A DNA stretch of 64,000 nt from Candidatus Eremiobacter antarcticus (GCA_003244105.1 QHBK01000006.1:1-64000), one strand, 5' to 3'. Counted from the first letter of the stretch, positions 1 through 8,512 are shown. Made by a program: numbers and translations. The notes: a model not told the origin generated them from the sequence alone.

Positions 1-378
1 CTGCGCCATGCGCACCAGCGCATCGTACACGGAAACGTCGCCGTGCGGGTGGTAGTTCTTGAGGACTTCGCCGACCGTACCGGCACACTTGCGGTGCGGT
101 TTGTCGGGAGCCAGCCCCAACTGCAGCATGGCGTACAAAATGCGGCGATGGACTGGTTTGAGGCCGTCGCGCACGTCGGGCAGCGCCCGGGCCACGATCA
201 CGCTCATCGCGTAATCCAGATACGACCGCCGCATCTCGTCCTGGACGTTCACCGTCTGGAGCCGTTCGGACGGCGCGGTGTGGCGGTAGGTCTCGAAGGT
301 CAGTTCAGACGGCGCTTTTGGACCTTTGGAATCCTTGCCGTCACGGCCGTTGCGCGACGGCCCGTCAGGAGTGCTCAA
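1..378 (-). CDS. gyrA: DNA gyrase subunit A, N-terminal fragment (cut by window start)
   Basis: This is the first 126 codons of a type II topoisomerase A subunit, which breaks and rejoins DNA during supercoiling. Reading the minus strand, the family signature runs from about residue 48: [19 protein letters not shown], then [16 protein letters not shown] and a NYHPHGD stretch. The catalytic tyrosine lies beyond the window edge. The start is a TTG at 378, chosen because a GGAGGA ribosome-binding site lies nine bases upstream (388-393) and no ATG or GTG fits. About 40 charged residues precede the conserved region. ParC cannot be excluded from this fragment alone. It is divergent from tsaE, with about 170 bases between. 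Confidence 0.9.
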   Translation of the reverse strand, partial: MSTPDGPSRNGRDGKDSKGPKAPSELTFETYRHTAPSERLQTVNVQDEMRRSYLDYAMSVIVARALPDVRDGLKPVHRRILYAMLQLGLAPDKPHRKCAGTVGEVLKNYHPHGDVSVYDALVRMAQ

Positions 379-545
379 GTTCCTCTTTCCTCCCTGGATC
401 GGGCATCGCGGAAGTCGCTGCGCGACAGAGGCGTCGCGCGCACAAACAGTGTTTTGATGTTCACGCTTCTTCCATTTTTTGTGCGGGCGGTCCCGCTCCA
501 GGAAGGCGGCAGGAGCGCATTGCACGCGCTGGTAAGCGCCGCAGA

Positions 546-1019
546 ATGCGCGATCCGCTCATCACACAAAACCTATCAGTTGCGACCGCGGAGGCGACAA
601 GAAAGATCGGCGCGCAGCTCGCGAAACGGTGCGCCGCCGGCAGCGTCATCCTCTTGAGCGGCCCGCTGGGGTCGGGGAAGACGACATTTGTGGATGGTTT
701 CGCCCGCGGCTTAGGCGCAGGCCCTGCGACCAGCCCGACCTTCGTCATCGCGCATTCGTACCCGAGCGGCCGCATCCCGATATGGCACTTGGATCTGTAC
801 CGTCTCGAAGACCCCGCTCAAGGCGAGGAGTTGGATCTCGAGCAGTACGTCTCGACCGACGCGGTCACGCTCGTGGAGTGGCCCGAACGCGTCGCGCACG
901 TCTGGCCGGCGGCTAGCGTCACCATCATCTTCAGCATCACGCCGCAAGGGCGCATGCTTTCCCTCAGCGTGCCTGCTGCCATGCAGCATGTGTTGGAAGG
1001 ACTCGCACTCGTCGGGTGA
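546..1019 (+). CDS. tsaE: tRNA t6A biosynthesis ATPase TsaE
   Basis: TsaE is the small P-loop ATPase that works with TsaB and TsaD to make threonylcarbamoyladenosine at position 37 of ANN-decoding tRNAs. The protein is 157 residues, usual for the family. A Walker A motif, GPLGSGKTT, lies near residue 39, followed by the family pattern [10 protein letters not shown] and the HLDLYRLED stretch. The ATG at 546 is chosen because the conserved part begins shortly after it; the frame stays open further upstream but with arginine-rich, non-conserved sequence. No strong ribosome-binding site is visible. tsaB begins just after or overlapping the stop codon. The assignment is secure by motif and by neighbour. 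Confidence 0.93.
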   Translation: MRDPLITQNLSVATAEATRKIGAQLAKRCAAGSVILLSGPLGSGKTTFVDGFARGLGAGPATSPTFVIAHSYPSGRIPIWHLDLYRLEDPAQGEELDLEQYVSTDAVTLVEWPERVAHVWPAASVTIIFSITPQGRMLSLSVPAAMQHVLEGLALVG

Positions 1020-1030
1020 CCGAAGAGGTC

Positions 1031-1741
1031 ATGACGCTTGCGATCTCCACCGCCGCGTTGCCGGAGGTCGCCGTTGTTCGCGACGCGAGCGAAGCTGCAG
1101 CAGCCGTTGCGGCCGGAACCGGCCAAGCGTTGGAATCGCTCGTCGGATTGTTGGAACAGTGCTTGGGGCAGCTTAAGGGGCAGCCCGACGATATCACGCG
1201 CGTAGCCGTCTGCACCGGTCCGGGCTCGTTCACGGGCTTGCGTATCGGCGTTGCGTTTGCAAACGCATTCGCTCAGGCGCGAGGGCTTCCGGTCATCGGC
1301 GTATCCAGCTATGACGTCGCGGAGTTCGGCGTCGCAGCATTCCCGCGTATCGCCGTCATCAAAGGCAAAGTCAATCATTATTACATGCGGGTTCGTCTAG
1401 ACGCAGCAGCAGCGGCGCAATACACGCAAGGCGATGGCGCGCAGGTTCAGGCGCTTATCGAGTCGGTGACGGGGAGCTCGCCGCGCCGGCCGGTGGTCGT
1501 CGGCTCTGGATTCGGCGAGCCGGCTGCGGGCGAAGGCGCTCGCCGCGTGGCGCTACTTAGCATGGCAGTTGTGGCCGAGGGACAGGAGCACCGTTTGCGA
1601 TGGACCGGCGCGGTCATCGATTACGGTCAGTGCCCGAACGCTGTCGCGAACTTCGAGAAGCGCGATGCTGCGGACCAAGAGGGGCGTCCGTTTCAGCGCC
1701 GCGAACCAGAAGCAGATGAAGGCTCCGCCCCGCTTGCTTGA
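1031..1741 (+). CDS. tsaB: tRNA t6A biosynthesis protein TsaB, divergent C-terminus
   Basis: TsaB is the inactive ASKHA-fold partner that dimerises with TsaD in t6A synthesis. The N-terminal half is typical: MTLAIST at the start, and the TGPGSFTGLRIG motif around residue 60. The ATG at 1031 puts the family N-terminus at residue 1. A GTG at 1016 would give five extra residues and a GTGA overlap with tsaE. After about residue 165 the sequence (many Arg, Glu and Gln) no longer resembles TsaB, and the usual YLRP-type ending is missing. The other two forward frames do not restore it either. The 3' end overlaps rimI by 26 bases. Function is likely kept, but the tail is odd. Confidence 0.85.
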   Translation: MTLAISTAALPEVAVVRDASEAAAAVAAGTGQALESLVGLLEQCLGQLKGQPDDITRVAVCTGPGSFTGLRIGVAFANAFAQARGLPVIGVSSYDVAEFGVAAFPRIAVIKGKVNHYYMRVRLDAAAAAQYTQGDGAQVQALIESVTGSSPRRPVVVGSGFGEPAAGEGARRVALLSMAVVAEGQEHRLRWTGAVIDYGQCPNAVANFEKRDAADQEGRPFQRREPEADEGSAPLA

Positions 1742-2228
1742 AATTTTGCCCATGAAGACGGAGCATATCTCCGCGGTGTTGCACGTGGAATCGTTGTGCT
1801 TTCCCACACCGTGGCCGCGCAACGCATTTCTCAACGAGTTGACGGAGAACAAGCTCGCGCACTATTTCGTGGGCCGCCTTGGCGAAGAGGTCGTCGCGTA
1901 CGGAGGCCTGTGGGTAATCCTCGAGGACGCCCATATCACCACCGTTGCGGTAGTGCCGGAGCATCAGCGCAAGCGGTTTGGAGAGCAGCTTCTCATCCGC
2001 TTGGTCGACGAAGCCATCGAACGGGGTGCGCGCTGGATCACCCTGGAGGTCCGCGAGTCCAACACTGCTGCGCAGAACCTGTACAAGAAGTATGGTTTCA
2101 CGGTCGTCAGCACAAGGCGCGGCTATTATTCGGACAATGATGAGAGCGCGCTCGTCATGTGGGCCGGCAACCTCAAGGGCTCCATTTATCAAAACCGGCT
2201 CAACGCCCTAAAAGAGAGCCTTTGCTGA
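1716..2228 (+). CDS. rimI: Ribosomal-protein-alanine N-acetyltransferase RimI-like
   Basis: This is a GNAT-fold acetyltransferase of the RimI type, which acetylates the N-terminal alanine of ribosomal protein S18 in model bacteria. In 170 residues the acetyl-CoA-binding core is visible: ITTVAVVPEHQRKRFGEQLL, then LEVRESNTAAQNLYKKYGF and GYYSDNDESALVM, all classic RimI. The first glycine of the usual RGxG loop is arginine here. The ATG at 1716 was preferred to one at 1752 because it supplies the first beta strand (LLEILPM). It sits in the usual tsaE-tsaB-rimI order. Acetylation of S18 itself is inferred from the family. Confidence 0.88.
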   Translation: MKAPPRLLEILPMKTEHISAVLHVESLCFPTPWPRNAFLNELTENKLAHYFVGRLGEEVVAYGGLWVILEDAHITTVAVVPEHQRKRFGEQLLIRLVDEAIERGARWITLEVRESNTAAQNLYKKYGFTVVSTRRGYYSDNDESALVMWAGNLKGSIYQNRLNALKESLC

Positions 2229-2293
2229 GGCAGCCCGCCCCTGTTCCCGGCCCCGCGTACAAAGGATCACTCAGCGGTTCGCAGTTCTTGAGC

Positions 2294-2854
2294 ATGTGCC
2301 GCGCCATCCGGTCCGGACTGCCCGCTCAACGGTACCGCCACGTCCTCGGCGTTGCGCGCACCGCCGCGCGGTTGGCCCACCGACATGGCGCCTCGCCGGA
2401 AAAGGCGCGCATCGCCGCGCTGTTGCATGATATCGCGCGCGGCTGGCCCGCAGCCCAGCTGAAGGCGTATGCGCGCAAACACGGCCTTCCGGTCACGCCG
2501 GCCGACGAGACGTCCCCCGTGCTCCTTCATGCAGCCGTCGGCGCGGAGGTCGCGCGCACCGAATTCGGCATCGAAGACGAAGAAGTGCTGGGGGCCATCC
2601 GCAGACATACGATCGCGCTGCCTGGCATGACGCCGCTCGAAAAAATTCTCTACATCGCGGACGCCGTCGAACCATCGCGCACGTATCCCGAGCGCACAAA
2701 GCTCGCGGCGCTCGGGAACGAATCGCTCGATAAAGGATTGCTGGCGTGTCTCAAATCGTCGTTGACCTATCTCATGAGCAGGGAAGTGCCCATCGATCCT
2801 GGGGCGCTCGCGCTGTACAATCAACTCGTAGGGCGTCGTGAAGCAGCGCTTTGA
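2294..2854 (+). CDS. yqeK: HD-domain phosphohydrolase, YqeK family
   Basis: This HD-domain protein resembles YqeK, which hydrolyses symmetrical dinucleoside tetraphosphates such as Ap4A. Metal-binding residues show in RYRHVLGVA (first His), ALLHDIARG (the HD pair) and LLHAAVGA and RRHTIALPGM further on; IADAVEPSRTYP is also typical. The length of 186 residues fits the family. The ATG at 2294 puts the conserved first helix just inside the protein; the frame is open upstream over rimI but without conservation. yqeK usually lies between nadD and rsfS. Here nadD is absent but rsfS follows and overlaps by 17 bases. Confidence 0.87.
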   Translation: MCRAIRSGLPAQRYRHVLGVARTAARLAHRHGASPEKARIAALLHDIARGWPAAQLKAYARKHGLPVTPADETSPVLLHAAVGAEVARTEFGIEDEEVLGAIRRHTIALPGMTPLEKILYIADAVEPSRTYPERTKLAALGNESLDKGLLACLKSSLTYLMSREVPIDPGALALYNQLVGRREAAL

Positions 2855-3344
2855 CCGGACGTCCGTGCGCAGGGGCTCGCAGGGTGCAGGCCCGCGCGAG
2901 GACGGAGGCAGCGCCCTTGCCAGAAGCGAGGATGTTTCCCTCGACCGGCAGGGCATCGCGAGCACCCAAGAGCGCGTGAGGGCGCTCACTGACCGGCAGG
3001 TGCATGACTTGGCGCAGCGCTGCCGACTGGCGGCCATTGAGAAGAAGGCCGAGAACGTCGTCTTGTTGGATATCCGCGGCCGCGCCAACTTCGCCGACTA
3101 TTTCGTGATCGCCAGCGGACGTTCGGTCATCCAAGTTCGCGCGGTTGCAGATGCGGTGGTGGAGGCCTCGGAAATGCGCTATGGCGCTCCTATCCGCACC
3201 GAGGGCTACAATGACGGCAGCTGGGTACTGGTGGACTACGGGTCGGTGATCGTGCACGTGTTCACGCCTGCCGCGCGCGAGTTCTACGATTTGGAGCGCC
3301 TGTGGGCGAAGCCGAGCTCGTCATACAAGAAGCGGACAAAATGA
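2838..3344 (+). CDS. rsfS: Ribosomal silencing factor RsfS
   Basis: RsfS binds ribosomal protein uL14 and keeps the subunits apart when nutrients are scarce. The core spans about residues 50-160: DLAQRCRLAAIEKKAENVV, DIRGRANFADYFVIASGRS, then GSWVLVDYGSVIVHVFTP and YDLERLWA, all diagnostic. With the GTG at 2838 the protein has an unusual N-terminal extension of about 46 polar residues. A GTG at 2976 would give a 122-residue protein of normal length, so the start is uncertain. It overlaps yqeK upstream and shares an ATGA with the next gene. Confidence 0.88.
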   Translation: MKQRFDRTSVRRGSQGAGPREDGGSALARSEDVSLDRQGIASTQERVRALTDRQVHDLAQRCRLAAIEKKAENVVLLDIRGRANFADYFVIASGRSVIQVRAVADAVVEASEMRYGAPIRTEGYNDGSWVLVDYGSVIVHVFTPAAREFYDLERLWAKPSSSYKKRTK

Positions 3345-3547
3345 AGGGCTCGCCGCAAACAGCGCGGCCAAAAGCGAAGCCTCGACCGCCGCGCAAGGGT
3401 CAGACGTGGATCGGCGGTCTGCGCCGGCTCTCGAAAAAGGACCGGCAGAGGCTCTACCGCAGATTCACCTGGGTCTTCTTGATCCTATTCATCATCTCGA
3501 TCGCGGGCGGGATCATCATCGGCCTGGTCAAGCCCGCGAACCATTGA
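3341..3547 (+). CDS. Small single-pass membrane protein, unknown
   Basis: A 68-residue protein whose ATG overlaps the rsfS stop codon (ATGA), so it is probably translated by coupling. The first 45 residues are strongly basic with many Lys, Arg and Pro. They are followed by a hydrophobic helix, roughly residues 43-62 (WVFLILFIISIAGGIIIGL), and a very short tail. The charge pattern suggests the basic part is cytoplasmic. I do not recognise a family. Its place after a ribosome-silencing gene hints at membrane or nucleic-acid contact, but this is only inference. Confidence 0.7.
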   Translation: MKGSPQTARPKAKPRPPRKGQTWIGGLRRLSKKDRQRLYRRFTWVFLILFIISIAGGIIIGLVKPANH

Positions 3548-3580
3548 ATTCTGCATCTGTCGGGCGCGCGTGAAACAAAT

Positions 3581-3655
3581 CGCCTGAAAATGGGTACAGG
3601 ATGAGCCTGGGCATCCGGGAGGGCTGGCGCAACTGCGTCAGGCGAGGCGGGATGC
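3581..3655 (+). promoter_or_regulatory. Foldable 5' leader of the TPM gene with competing hairpins
   Basis: Seven bases at 3581-3587 (CGCCTGA) are the exact reverse complement of 3638-3644 (TCAGGCG), closing a 50-base loop. Inside it GGATG (3599-3603) can pair with CATCC (3612-3616). The same GCATCC (3611-3616) can instead pair with GGATGC at 3650-3655, which ends just before the purine-rich ribosome-binding site (GAGAAGGGA). The two pairings exclude each other. I could not match this to a known riboswitch consensus. The fold is seen in the sequence; a regulatory role is inference. Confidence 0.35.
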
Positions 3656-3671
3656 GAGAGAAGGGACCAGC

Positions 3672-4670
3672 ATGATGTGGATTGGTAGGGGGACGGGCGC
3701 GACTGCCGTTGCGGCGGCGGTTCTCGTGTGCTTGGTTGCTAGCCACAGTCCGGCGAGGGCGGCCGCGGACGTCGTGCGAGACGACGCTCACCTGTTCGCG
3801 CCGCAGACGCTGAGCGAGCTCCAGGCGAAAAACAGCGAGCTTCGTTCGGCCGGCGGCAAGCAAGTCGCTGTAGTCACGACCGCCAGCACAAACGGCACCC
3901 CGGTCAATCAAGCGGCGGTTCGTGAAGCGCAAGCGCTGGCTCTGAACGGCGCCATCATCTATATCGCAAAGGATGATCACCAGCTGTCGATCGCCTACGG
4001 GGCGCGCACCAAGTCGGCGTTTCCGCCGGCGGTTCAAGAAACGATCAAAAGCGATCTGAGAGCGGCGTTTCGCCAAGGACGATATGATGCCGGCATCCTG
4101 GCGGCAGTTGGCGCCATCGCCGGCAGGATCGAAACCGCAGAAAGCTCGTCCTCCGGCGCCGCGGCGGCGGGGGCATCGCGAGCTGTAGACCGGGCAAATT
4201 CCGCGCAAGCCGATCGTACGACGGGAGGGGCGAACATGTCATGGATTTGGTGGGTAGTGGCGCTGGGCGTTGTCTTCTTGCTGCTGCGCTCGTTTGCGCG
4301 GAGGTCCGCGCTGGCAAATGCGGGTGCGCCCGGCATGCAGCCACCGGGCATACAGCCGCCGGGGTCTAGACCCGGAGGCTATCCGCCAGGCGCCTATCCC
4401 CAGGCATCAGGCGGCATGGGCGGTTTCATCCCGGGATTGCTCGGGGGAGCTGCGGGCGCATTCCTCGGCAACGAGCTCGCCAACAGAGGACGTGACTCAT
4501 CAGGCATCGATCCCGCCGCCGCAGCGGTCGAACATCCGGCTGCCGATTTTTCGGGTGGCGATCAGGGAGGCGGCTTCTCAGACGCCGGCGGAAGCGGCGA
4601 TTTTGGCGGCGGCGGTGACTCCGGCGGCGGCGACTTCGGTGGCGGGGGCGACGGAGGCGGCGGCTGGTAG
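3672..4670 (+). CDS. Secreted/membrane TPM-domain protein with Gly-rich tail
   Basis: A 332-residue envelope protein. It has a signal-like hydrophobic N-terminus (to about residue 33) and a TPM domain (about 34-155, with VVRDDAHLFAPQTLSEL and the KDDHQLSIAYG stretch). A second transmembrane helix follows near 190-207 (WIWWVVALGVVFLLL), then a Pro/Gly linker and a tail of glycine-aspartate repeats. TPM domains occur in YgcG-like proteins and in a plant photosystem II repair factor; a clear bacterial function is not known. The glycine-rich end is common in this family. The start has a good AGAAGGGA ribosome-binding site, and a second ATG follows immediately at 3675. Confidence 0.82.
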   Translation: MMWIGRGTGATAVAAAVLVCLVASHSPARAAADVVRDDAHLFAPQTLSELQAKNSELRSAGGKQVAVVTTASTNGTPVNQAAVREAQALALNGAIIYIAKDDHQLSIAYGARTKSAFPPAVQETIKSDLRAAFRQGRYDAGILAAVGAIAGRIETAESSSSGAAAAGASRAVDRANSAQADRTTGGANMSWIWWVVALGVVFLLLRSFARRSALANAGAPGMQPPGIQPPGSRPGGYPPGAYPQASGGMGGFIPGLLGGAAGAFLGNELANRGRDSSGIDPAAAAVEHPAADFSGGDQGGGFSDAGGSGDFGGGGDSGGGDFGGGGDGGGGW

Positions 4671-4688
4671 CTCCGCCGCCGGCCGCTC

Positions 4689-5861
4689 CTATTTGAGCAG
4701 TTCCTCGGCGATGATCATGCGCTGGATCTCATTCGTGCCCTCGTAGATCGCGAGGATGCGCGCGTCGCGGTAGACGCGCTCGATGCCCGTCTCTTTCATG
4801 AAACCCATGCCGCCGTGGATCTGGAGCGCGCGGTCGACGACCCGGATCGCCATATCCGAGCAATAGCGTTTGACCATCGCGGCCTCGATCGTGAAGCGCT
4901 CAGCGCGGTCGGCCTTCCACGCGCCGTTGTAGACCATGTTGCGCGCCGCGTAGATCTCGGTGGCCATATCGGCGAGCATGAACTGCACGGCTTGCTGGCG
5001 GGCGATGGGCTTGCCGAATTGCACCCGATCCTTGGCGTGGGCGATCGCTTTCTCCAACATCAGCTGCGACGTTCCAACGCAGCCCGCTCCGAGCGAGAGC
5101 CGCCCCATGTCGAGCGTCTTCATGGCCGTGAGAAATCCAGCGCCGATCTTTCCGATGACGCGGTCGGCGGGGACTTGCGCGTCTTGGAAGATCAACTCGC
5201 ACGTATGGCTGCCTGACAGGCCCATCTTCTTGTCGTTGGGCCCACGCGTGATTCCGGGCGCGTTGAGATCCACCCAAAACGCCGTGATTCCGCCGCGGGC
5301 TCCCAGCGAACGGTCGGTCACCGCGAAAACGGATGCGAAATCGGCGATGTCGCCGCTGGTGATATAATGCTTGACGCCGTTGAGAACGAAGAGGTCCCCA
5401 TCGCGGCGAGCCGCCGTCTGGATGTTGGCGGCATCGGAGCCGGCGTTGGGTTCCGACAGGGCGAAACATGCGAGCTTGTCGCCGGCGCACAGCTGCGGCA
5501 TGAATCGATCTTTGAGTTCTTTGCTGCCGTCGAGATGCAGCGCCATGGCGCCGATGCTGCAATGCGCGCCCAGGAGATTTGAGAAGGCAGCGCTGGCCCG
5601 GCCAAGCTCTTCGAGCGCGACGCAATAGCCGAGCTCGCCCATTCCGGCGCCGCCATATTCCTCCGCGAACGGCAATCCGAACAGGCCCATCTCGCTCATC
5701 TTGTCGAGAATCGCTGCGGGGATCTCGTCGCTGTCTTCAACCTGGGCGGCAGCTGGCCAAAGCTCTTTCTCGACGAACTCGCGGATCGTGCTCTTCAGAA
5801 GCTTGAGATCTTCCGGCAGTTCGAAGTTCAGCGATTGGGGCGCTTGAGCGACCGCAGCCAT
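4689..5861 (-). CDS. Acyl-CoA dehydrogenase
   Basis: An FAD-dependent acyl-CoA dehydrogenase of 390 residues that introduces the alpha-beta double bond into an acyl-CoA and hands electrons to electron-transfer flavoprotein. Visible marks are FALSEPNAGSDAANI (flavin and substrate loop), the GRLSLGAGCVG and RVQFGKPIARQQAVQ stretches, LQIHGGMGF, and IYEGTNEIQRMI near the end, whose glutamate is the usual catalytic base. The ATG at 5861 has AAGGA seven bases upstream; a longer start at 5906 lacks this. Substrate chain length cannot be read. It is divergent from the PaaK-like gene, and no ETF genes are nearby. Confidence 0.93.
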   Translation of the reverse strand: MAAVAQAPQSLNFELPEDLKLLKSTIREFVEKELWPAAAQVEDSDEIPAAILDKMSEMGLFGLPFAEEYGGAGMGELGYCVALEELGRASAAFSNLLGAHCSIGAMALHLDGSKELKDRFMPQLCAGDKLACFALSEPNAGSDAANIQTAARRDGDLFVLNGVKHYITSGDIADFASVFAVTDRSLGARGGITAFWVDLNAPGITRGPNDKKMGLSGSHTCELIFQDAQVPADRVIGKIGAGFLTAMKTLDMGRLSLGAGCVGTSQLMLEKAIAHAKDRVQFGKPIARQQAVQFMLADMATEIYAARNMVYNGAWKADRAERFTIEAAMVKRYCSDMAIRVVDRALQIHGGMGFMKETGIERVYRDARILAIYEGTNEIQRMIIAEELLK

Positions 5862-6002
5862 GGTTTTGTCCTTAGGTTTTCCAGCAGCGAACGTTTGGGT
5901 GAGCACGCCTTCGGTGTGCGTTCGGCGTTTCCCCGACGGCGGCGCGGGCCTTCAGCAGGGTGGGCCAGGTCGGCCTTGCGCCCGAGCGAATACAGCGCAT
6001 GC

Positions 6003-7514
6003 GTGTTAGAGGAACTCCGCTCGCGTGGGCGCTGGTCACCGCGCCGGCCTTGGCGACAGTGGCAAGCCGAACGCGATCGTCTGCTGCATCGCTTTGTGAA
6101 CGAGCAGCTGTACCCGTTCAGCCCGTATTACCGGCGGCTCTTCGACGCGCAACGCATCGATCCGCATGCGGTGCGCCGCGTGGCGGACTTGCGGTCGTTG
6201 CCGTTGACGACGAAGACCGACATCGCGCCGACTATCGACGACCCGCTGCGCCACCTGGATCTCGTGTTGCAGCCCGACGCTGATTCCATCCGCCGGTTCG
6301 GCGCCAAATCGATGGTGCTCGAGCTGTTGCTCGCGCGGCTCATGCATGGCGAGGCAAACGCGAAGGAACGTGTGCGGCTGGAGTACGCGCCCGTGCACGC
6401 GACGTTCACGACCGGACGAACGGCGCTGCCGACACAGTTCCTCTACGCATCTGCGGACTTCGAGCGATTGCATGTGGTCGGCAAACGGCTCGTGGACGTG
6501 CAAGGCGCGCTGCCCGGCGAACGCGGTCTCAACGTGTTTCCGTTTGCGCCGCATCTTGCGTTTTGGCAAGTCTTCGCGGTCGGACAAGCCGCCACCATGT
6601 TGTTCATGCATACCGGCGGCGGCAAGGTCATGGGCACCCCCGGAAACATCACGGCGCTCGAACGCATGCAGCCGGAGATGCTGATGGGCGTTCCCGGCTA
6701 TGTCTATCATCTTTTGCGCAAGGCCGCTGAACGCGGCGTGAGGCTGGACAAACTCAAGCGCATTGCGCTGGGCGCGGAACGAGTGCCGCCCGCTCTCAAA
6801 GTGCGTCTCGGCGAGCTGTGCGAACAGATGGGGCGGCCAAGCGTCAGCGTGCAGGGCGTGTACGGTTTCACCGAGGCACGCATGGCGTGGGCCGAGTGTC
6901 CGGCGCCCGATCACGAGACGAGCTACGGCTACCACACCTATCCCGATCTGGAAGTGTTCGAGACCGTCGATCCGGACACCGGCGAAAGCGTGGGAGAAGG
7001 GCAGCGGGGCGAGCTCGTCTATACGACGCTGGGCGGCCGCGGATCGTGCGTCTTGCGTTATCGCACAGGCGACATCGTGGAAGGCGGCATCGTCTGCGAG
7101 CCCTGTCCGGGGTGCGGCCGGGTGGTGCCGCGTATTTGCGGCGCACTGTCACGGCGGTCGGACATCGGCGAATTCCAACTGACGAAGATCCGCGGCACCC
7201 TGGTCGATCTCAACGAGTTCCTTCCCGTTATGGCAGCCATCGAAGAAGTTGTGGAATGGCAGCTGGTGGTCAAGAAACATAACGACGATCCGCAGGACCT
7301 TGACGAGCTGCTTCTCTACATCGCGTTGCGCGAAGGTGTGGAAGAGCGGCCGGTCGCTTCCCGGATCTCGCGCGACCTGCTGCAGCGCGTCGAGGTGGCT
7401 CCCAACCGCATCGAGGTCATGCCGCTTGCGCAGCTGGAGACGAGTCTGGGCCTCGACACGCAACTCAAGGAGACGCGCATCCGCGACATCCGCAACCTCG
7501 TCGCGGGTGCCTGA
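6003..7514 (+). CDS. PaaK-like adenylate-forming enzyme (phenylacetate-CoA ligase family)
   Basis: This 503-residue protein belongs to the adenylate-forming superfamily, nearest in layout to phenylacetate-CoA ligase. Such enzymes activate a carboxylate with ATP, usually to a CoA thioester. It shows SPYYRRLFD and a P-loop-like TTGRTALPTQF in place of the usual SSGTTG motif. Further on come YGFTEARMAWAECP, LRYRTGDIVEG and the cysteine cluster CEPCPGCGRVVPRICG typical of PaaK. The altered P-loop is unusual. The GTG at 6003 is the likeliest start; the frame is open upstream to 5835 but runs over the divergent acyl-CoA dehydrogenase. Substrate is unknown, and no other phenylacetate genes are visible. 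Confidence 0.8.
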   Translation: MLEELRSRGRWSPRRPWRQWQAERDRLLHRFVNEQLYPFSPYYRRLFDAQRIDPHAVRRVADLRSLPLTTKTDIAPTIDDPLRHLDLVLQPDADSIRRFGAKSMVLELLLARLMHGEANAKERVRLEYAPVHATFTTGRTALPTQFLYASADFERLHVVGKRLVDVQGALPGERGLNVFPFAPHLAFWQVFAVGQAATMLFMHTGGGKVMGTPGNITALERMQPEMLMGVPGYVYHLLRKAAERGVRLDKLKRIALGAERVPPALKVRLGELCEQMGRPSVSVQGVYGFTEARMAWAECPAPDHETSYGYHTYPDLEVFETVDPDTGESVGEGQRGELVYTTLGGRGSCVLRYRTGDIVEGGIVCEPCPGCGRVVPRICGALSRRSDIGEFQLTKIRGTLVDLNEFLPVMAAIEEVVEWQLVVKKHNDDPQDLDELLLYIALREGVEERPVASRISRDLLQRVEVAPNRIEVMPLAQLETSLGLDTQLKETRIRDIRNLVAGA

Positions 7515-7538
7515 GATGCAGCCCGCCGTTCGATTTCG

Positions 7539-8471
7539 TCAATCGTAGCGCAAGTTGAAGGCAGGCTTGATATAGAGGAGCAACGCGCGCACGCCGCCGA
7601 GGAGACCGTTGAAGCCGAGCGTGTCACGTACCAGCAGCCGAGGTTGCATGACATCCGGCGGCAAGTCGAACACCACCGTCTCCGTTTCCTCCGCTCCTGG
7701 AATGAGATGGCATTGGGCGCGAAGCGCAGCCTGATCCCCGAGAGCGCGCTCGGCCTCACGTGAGGCCGCATAATTTGTGCCGCCATAGTCCGTCACGAAG
7801 ACGGCATCATCGCTCCACGGAAAACGCCCCCACCAAGGGCTCTCCAACTTGGCTGAGACGACGTAGAAAACACCCCGCGCGGCGATCGCATGAGCGCCGT
7901 TTCCGAGCTGCTTGGTCCGCCGGACCGATGTGACCGAAAAGCAAAACTCATCCCAGCAGTGACGTTCGTTCAAGCCGCGGGGCTGCAGCGGCTGCGCGAG
8001 CTGCAGACTCGCCGTCGCCAAGAGCAGCACGGCAGACAGAACCGCGATCGATCGCAGCACGGGCTTCGCGAACGCAACCACCGCTGGCCACAGCCCGAGC
8101 TCGCGAATGAAGGCAAGCACTCGTGAAATGATCCAATCTGCCGCAAGGCCCGAAGCCACTGCGATGCACGGCACGACCAGCAGCCAGAAGCCGCTGCCGT
8201 GAGGTGCATGTGCGTGGACGCAGGCGTCCTGTGAGGCGAATGCGGTCAGCGGCATTTTCAGCGCGAGCACGACCACAAGCCAAGCGATCAAGATGATGGC
8301 GAAGAGCCAAGCGCGTTGGGGACGAGCGAATCCTAAGACGGCCCCCGCCAGCAACGTGAGGCAAAGCGCAGCGCTGCCTTCGTGCCAGACTGCCGCGATG
8401 ACAAATGCGGTTGCCGACATCAAAACGGCGACGCCCACTGAAACGGTGTCTCGCAAGTCAAACTTCATCAT
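7539..8471 (-). CDS. Unknown multi-pass membrane protein with C-terminal extracytoplasmic domain
   Basis: A 310-residue protein I do not recognise. The first half holds four or five hydrophobic segments (about residues 10-30, 33-50, 55-72, 95-112 and 133-157). The second half is soluble-looking and contains CWDEFCFSVTSVRR, a two-cysteine stretch, and beta-rich sequence ending near a LLVRDTLGFNG motif. This latter part resembles the DUF4352-like extracytoplasmic domains in general style only. Two ATGs at 8471 and 8468 follow a GAGGG ribosome-binding site. A striking tandem palindrome lies 40-80 bases upstream, so expression is probably controlled by a repressor. It converges with the PaaK-like gene. 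Confidence 0.65.
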   Translation of the reverse strand: MMKFDLRDTVSVGVAVLMSATAFVIAAVWHEGSAALCLTLLAGAVLGFARPQRAWLFAIILIAWLVVVLALKMPLTAFASQDACVHAHAPHGSGFWLLVVPCIAVASGLAADWIISRVLAFIRELGLWPAVVAFAKPVLRSIAVLSAVLLLATASLQLAQPLQPRGLNERHCWDEFCFSVTSVRRTKQLGNGAHAIAARGVFYVVSAKLESPWWGRFPWSDDAVFVTDYGGTNYAASREAERALGDQAALRAQCHLIPGAEETETVVFDLPPDVMQPRLLVRDTLGFNGLLGGVRALLLYIKPAFNLRYD

Positions 8472-8512
8472 GCCCTCGTACCTCGCGCGACGTGGTCCCG
8501 GCCCGGACCCTT

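Noticed and set aside
2267-3088. Long minus-strand frame over yqeK and rsfS
   Set aside because: The plus strand carries clear conserved proteins here; the minus frame has no recognisable motif and reflects GC-rich codon bias.
3548-3671. c-di-GMP (GEMM) or other known riboswitch before the TPM gene
   Set aside because: The conserved loops of GEMM, cobalamin, fluoride and similar classes are absent; only an unnamed fold is reported.
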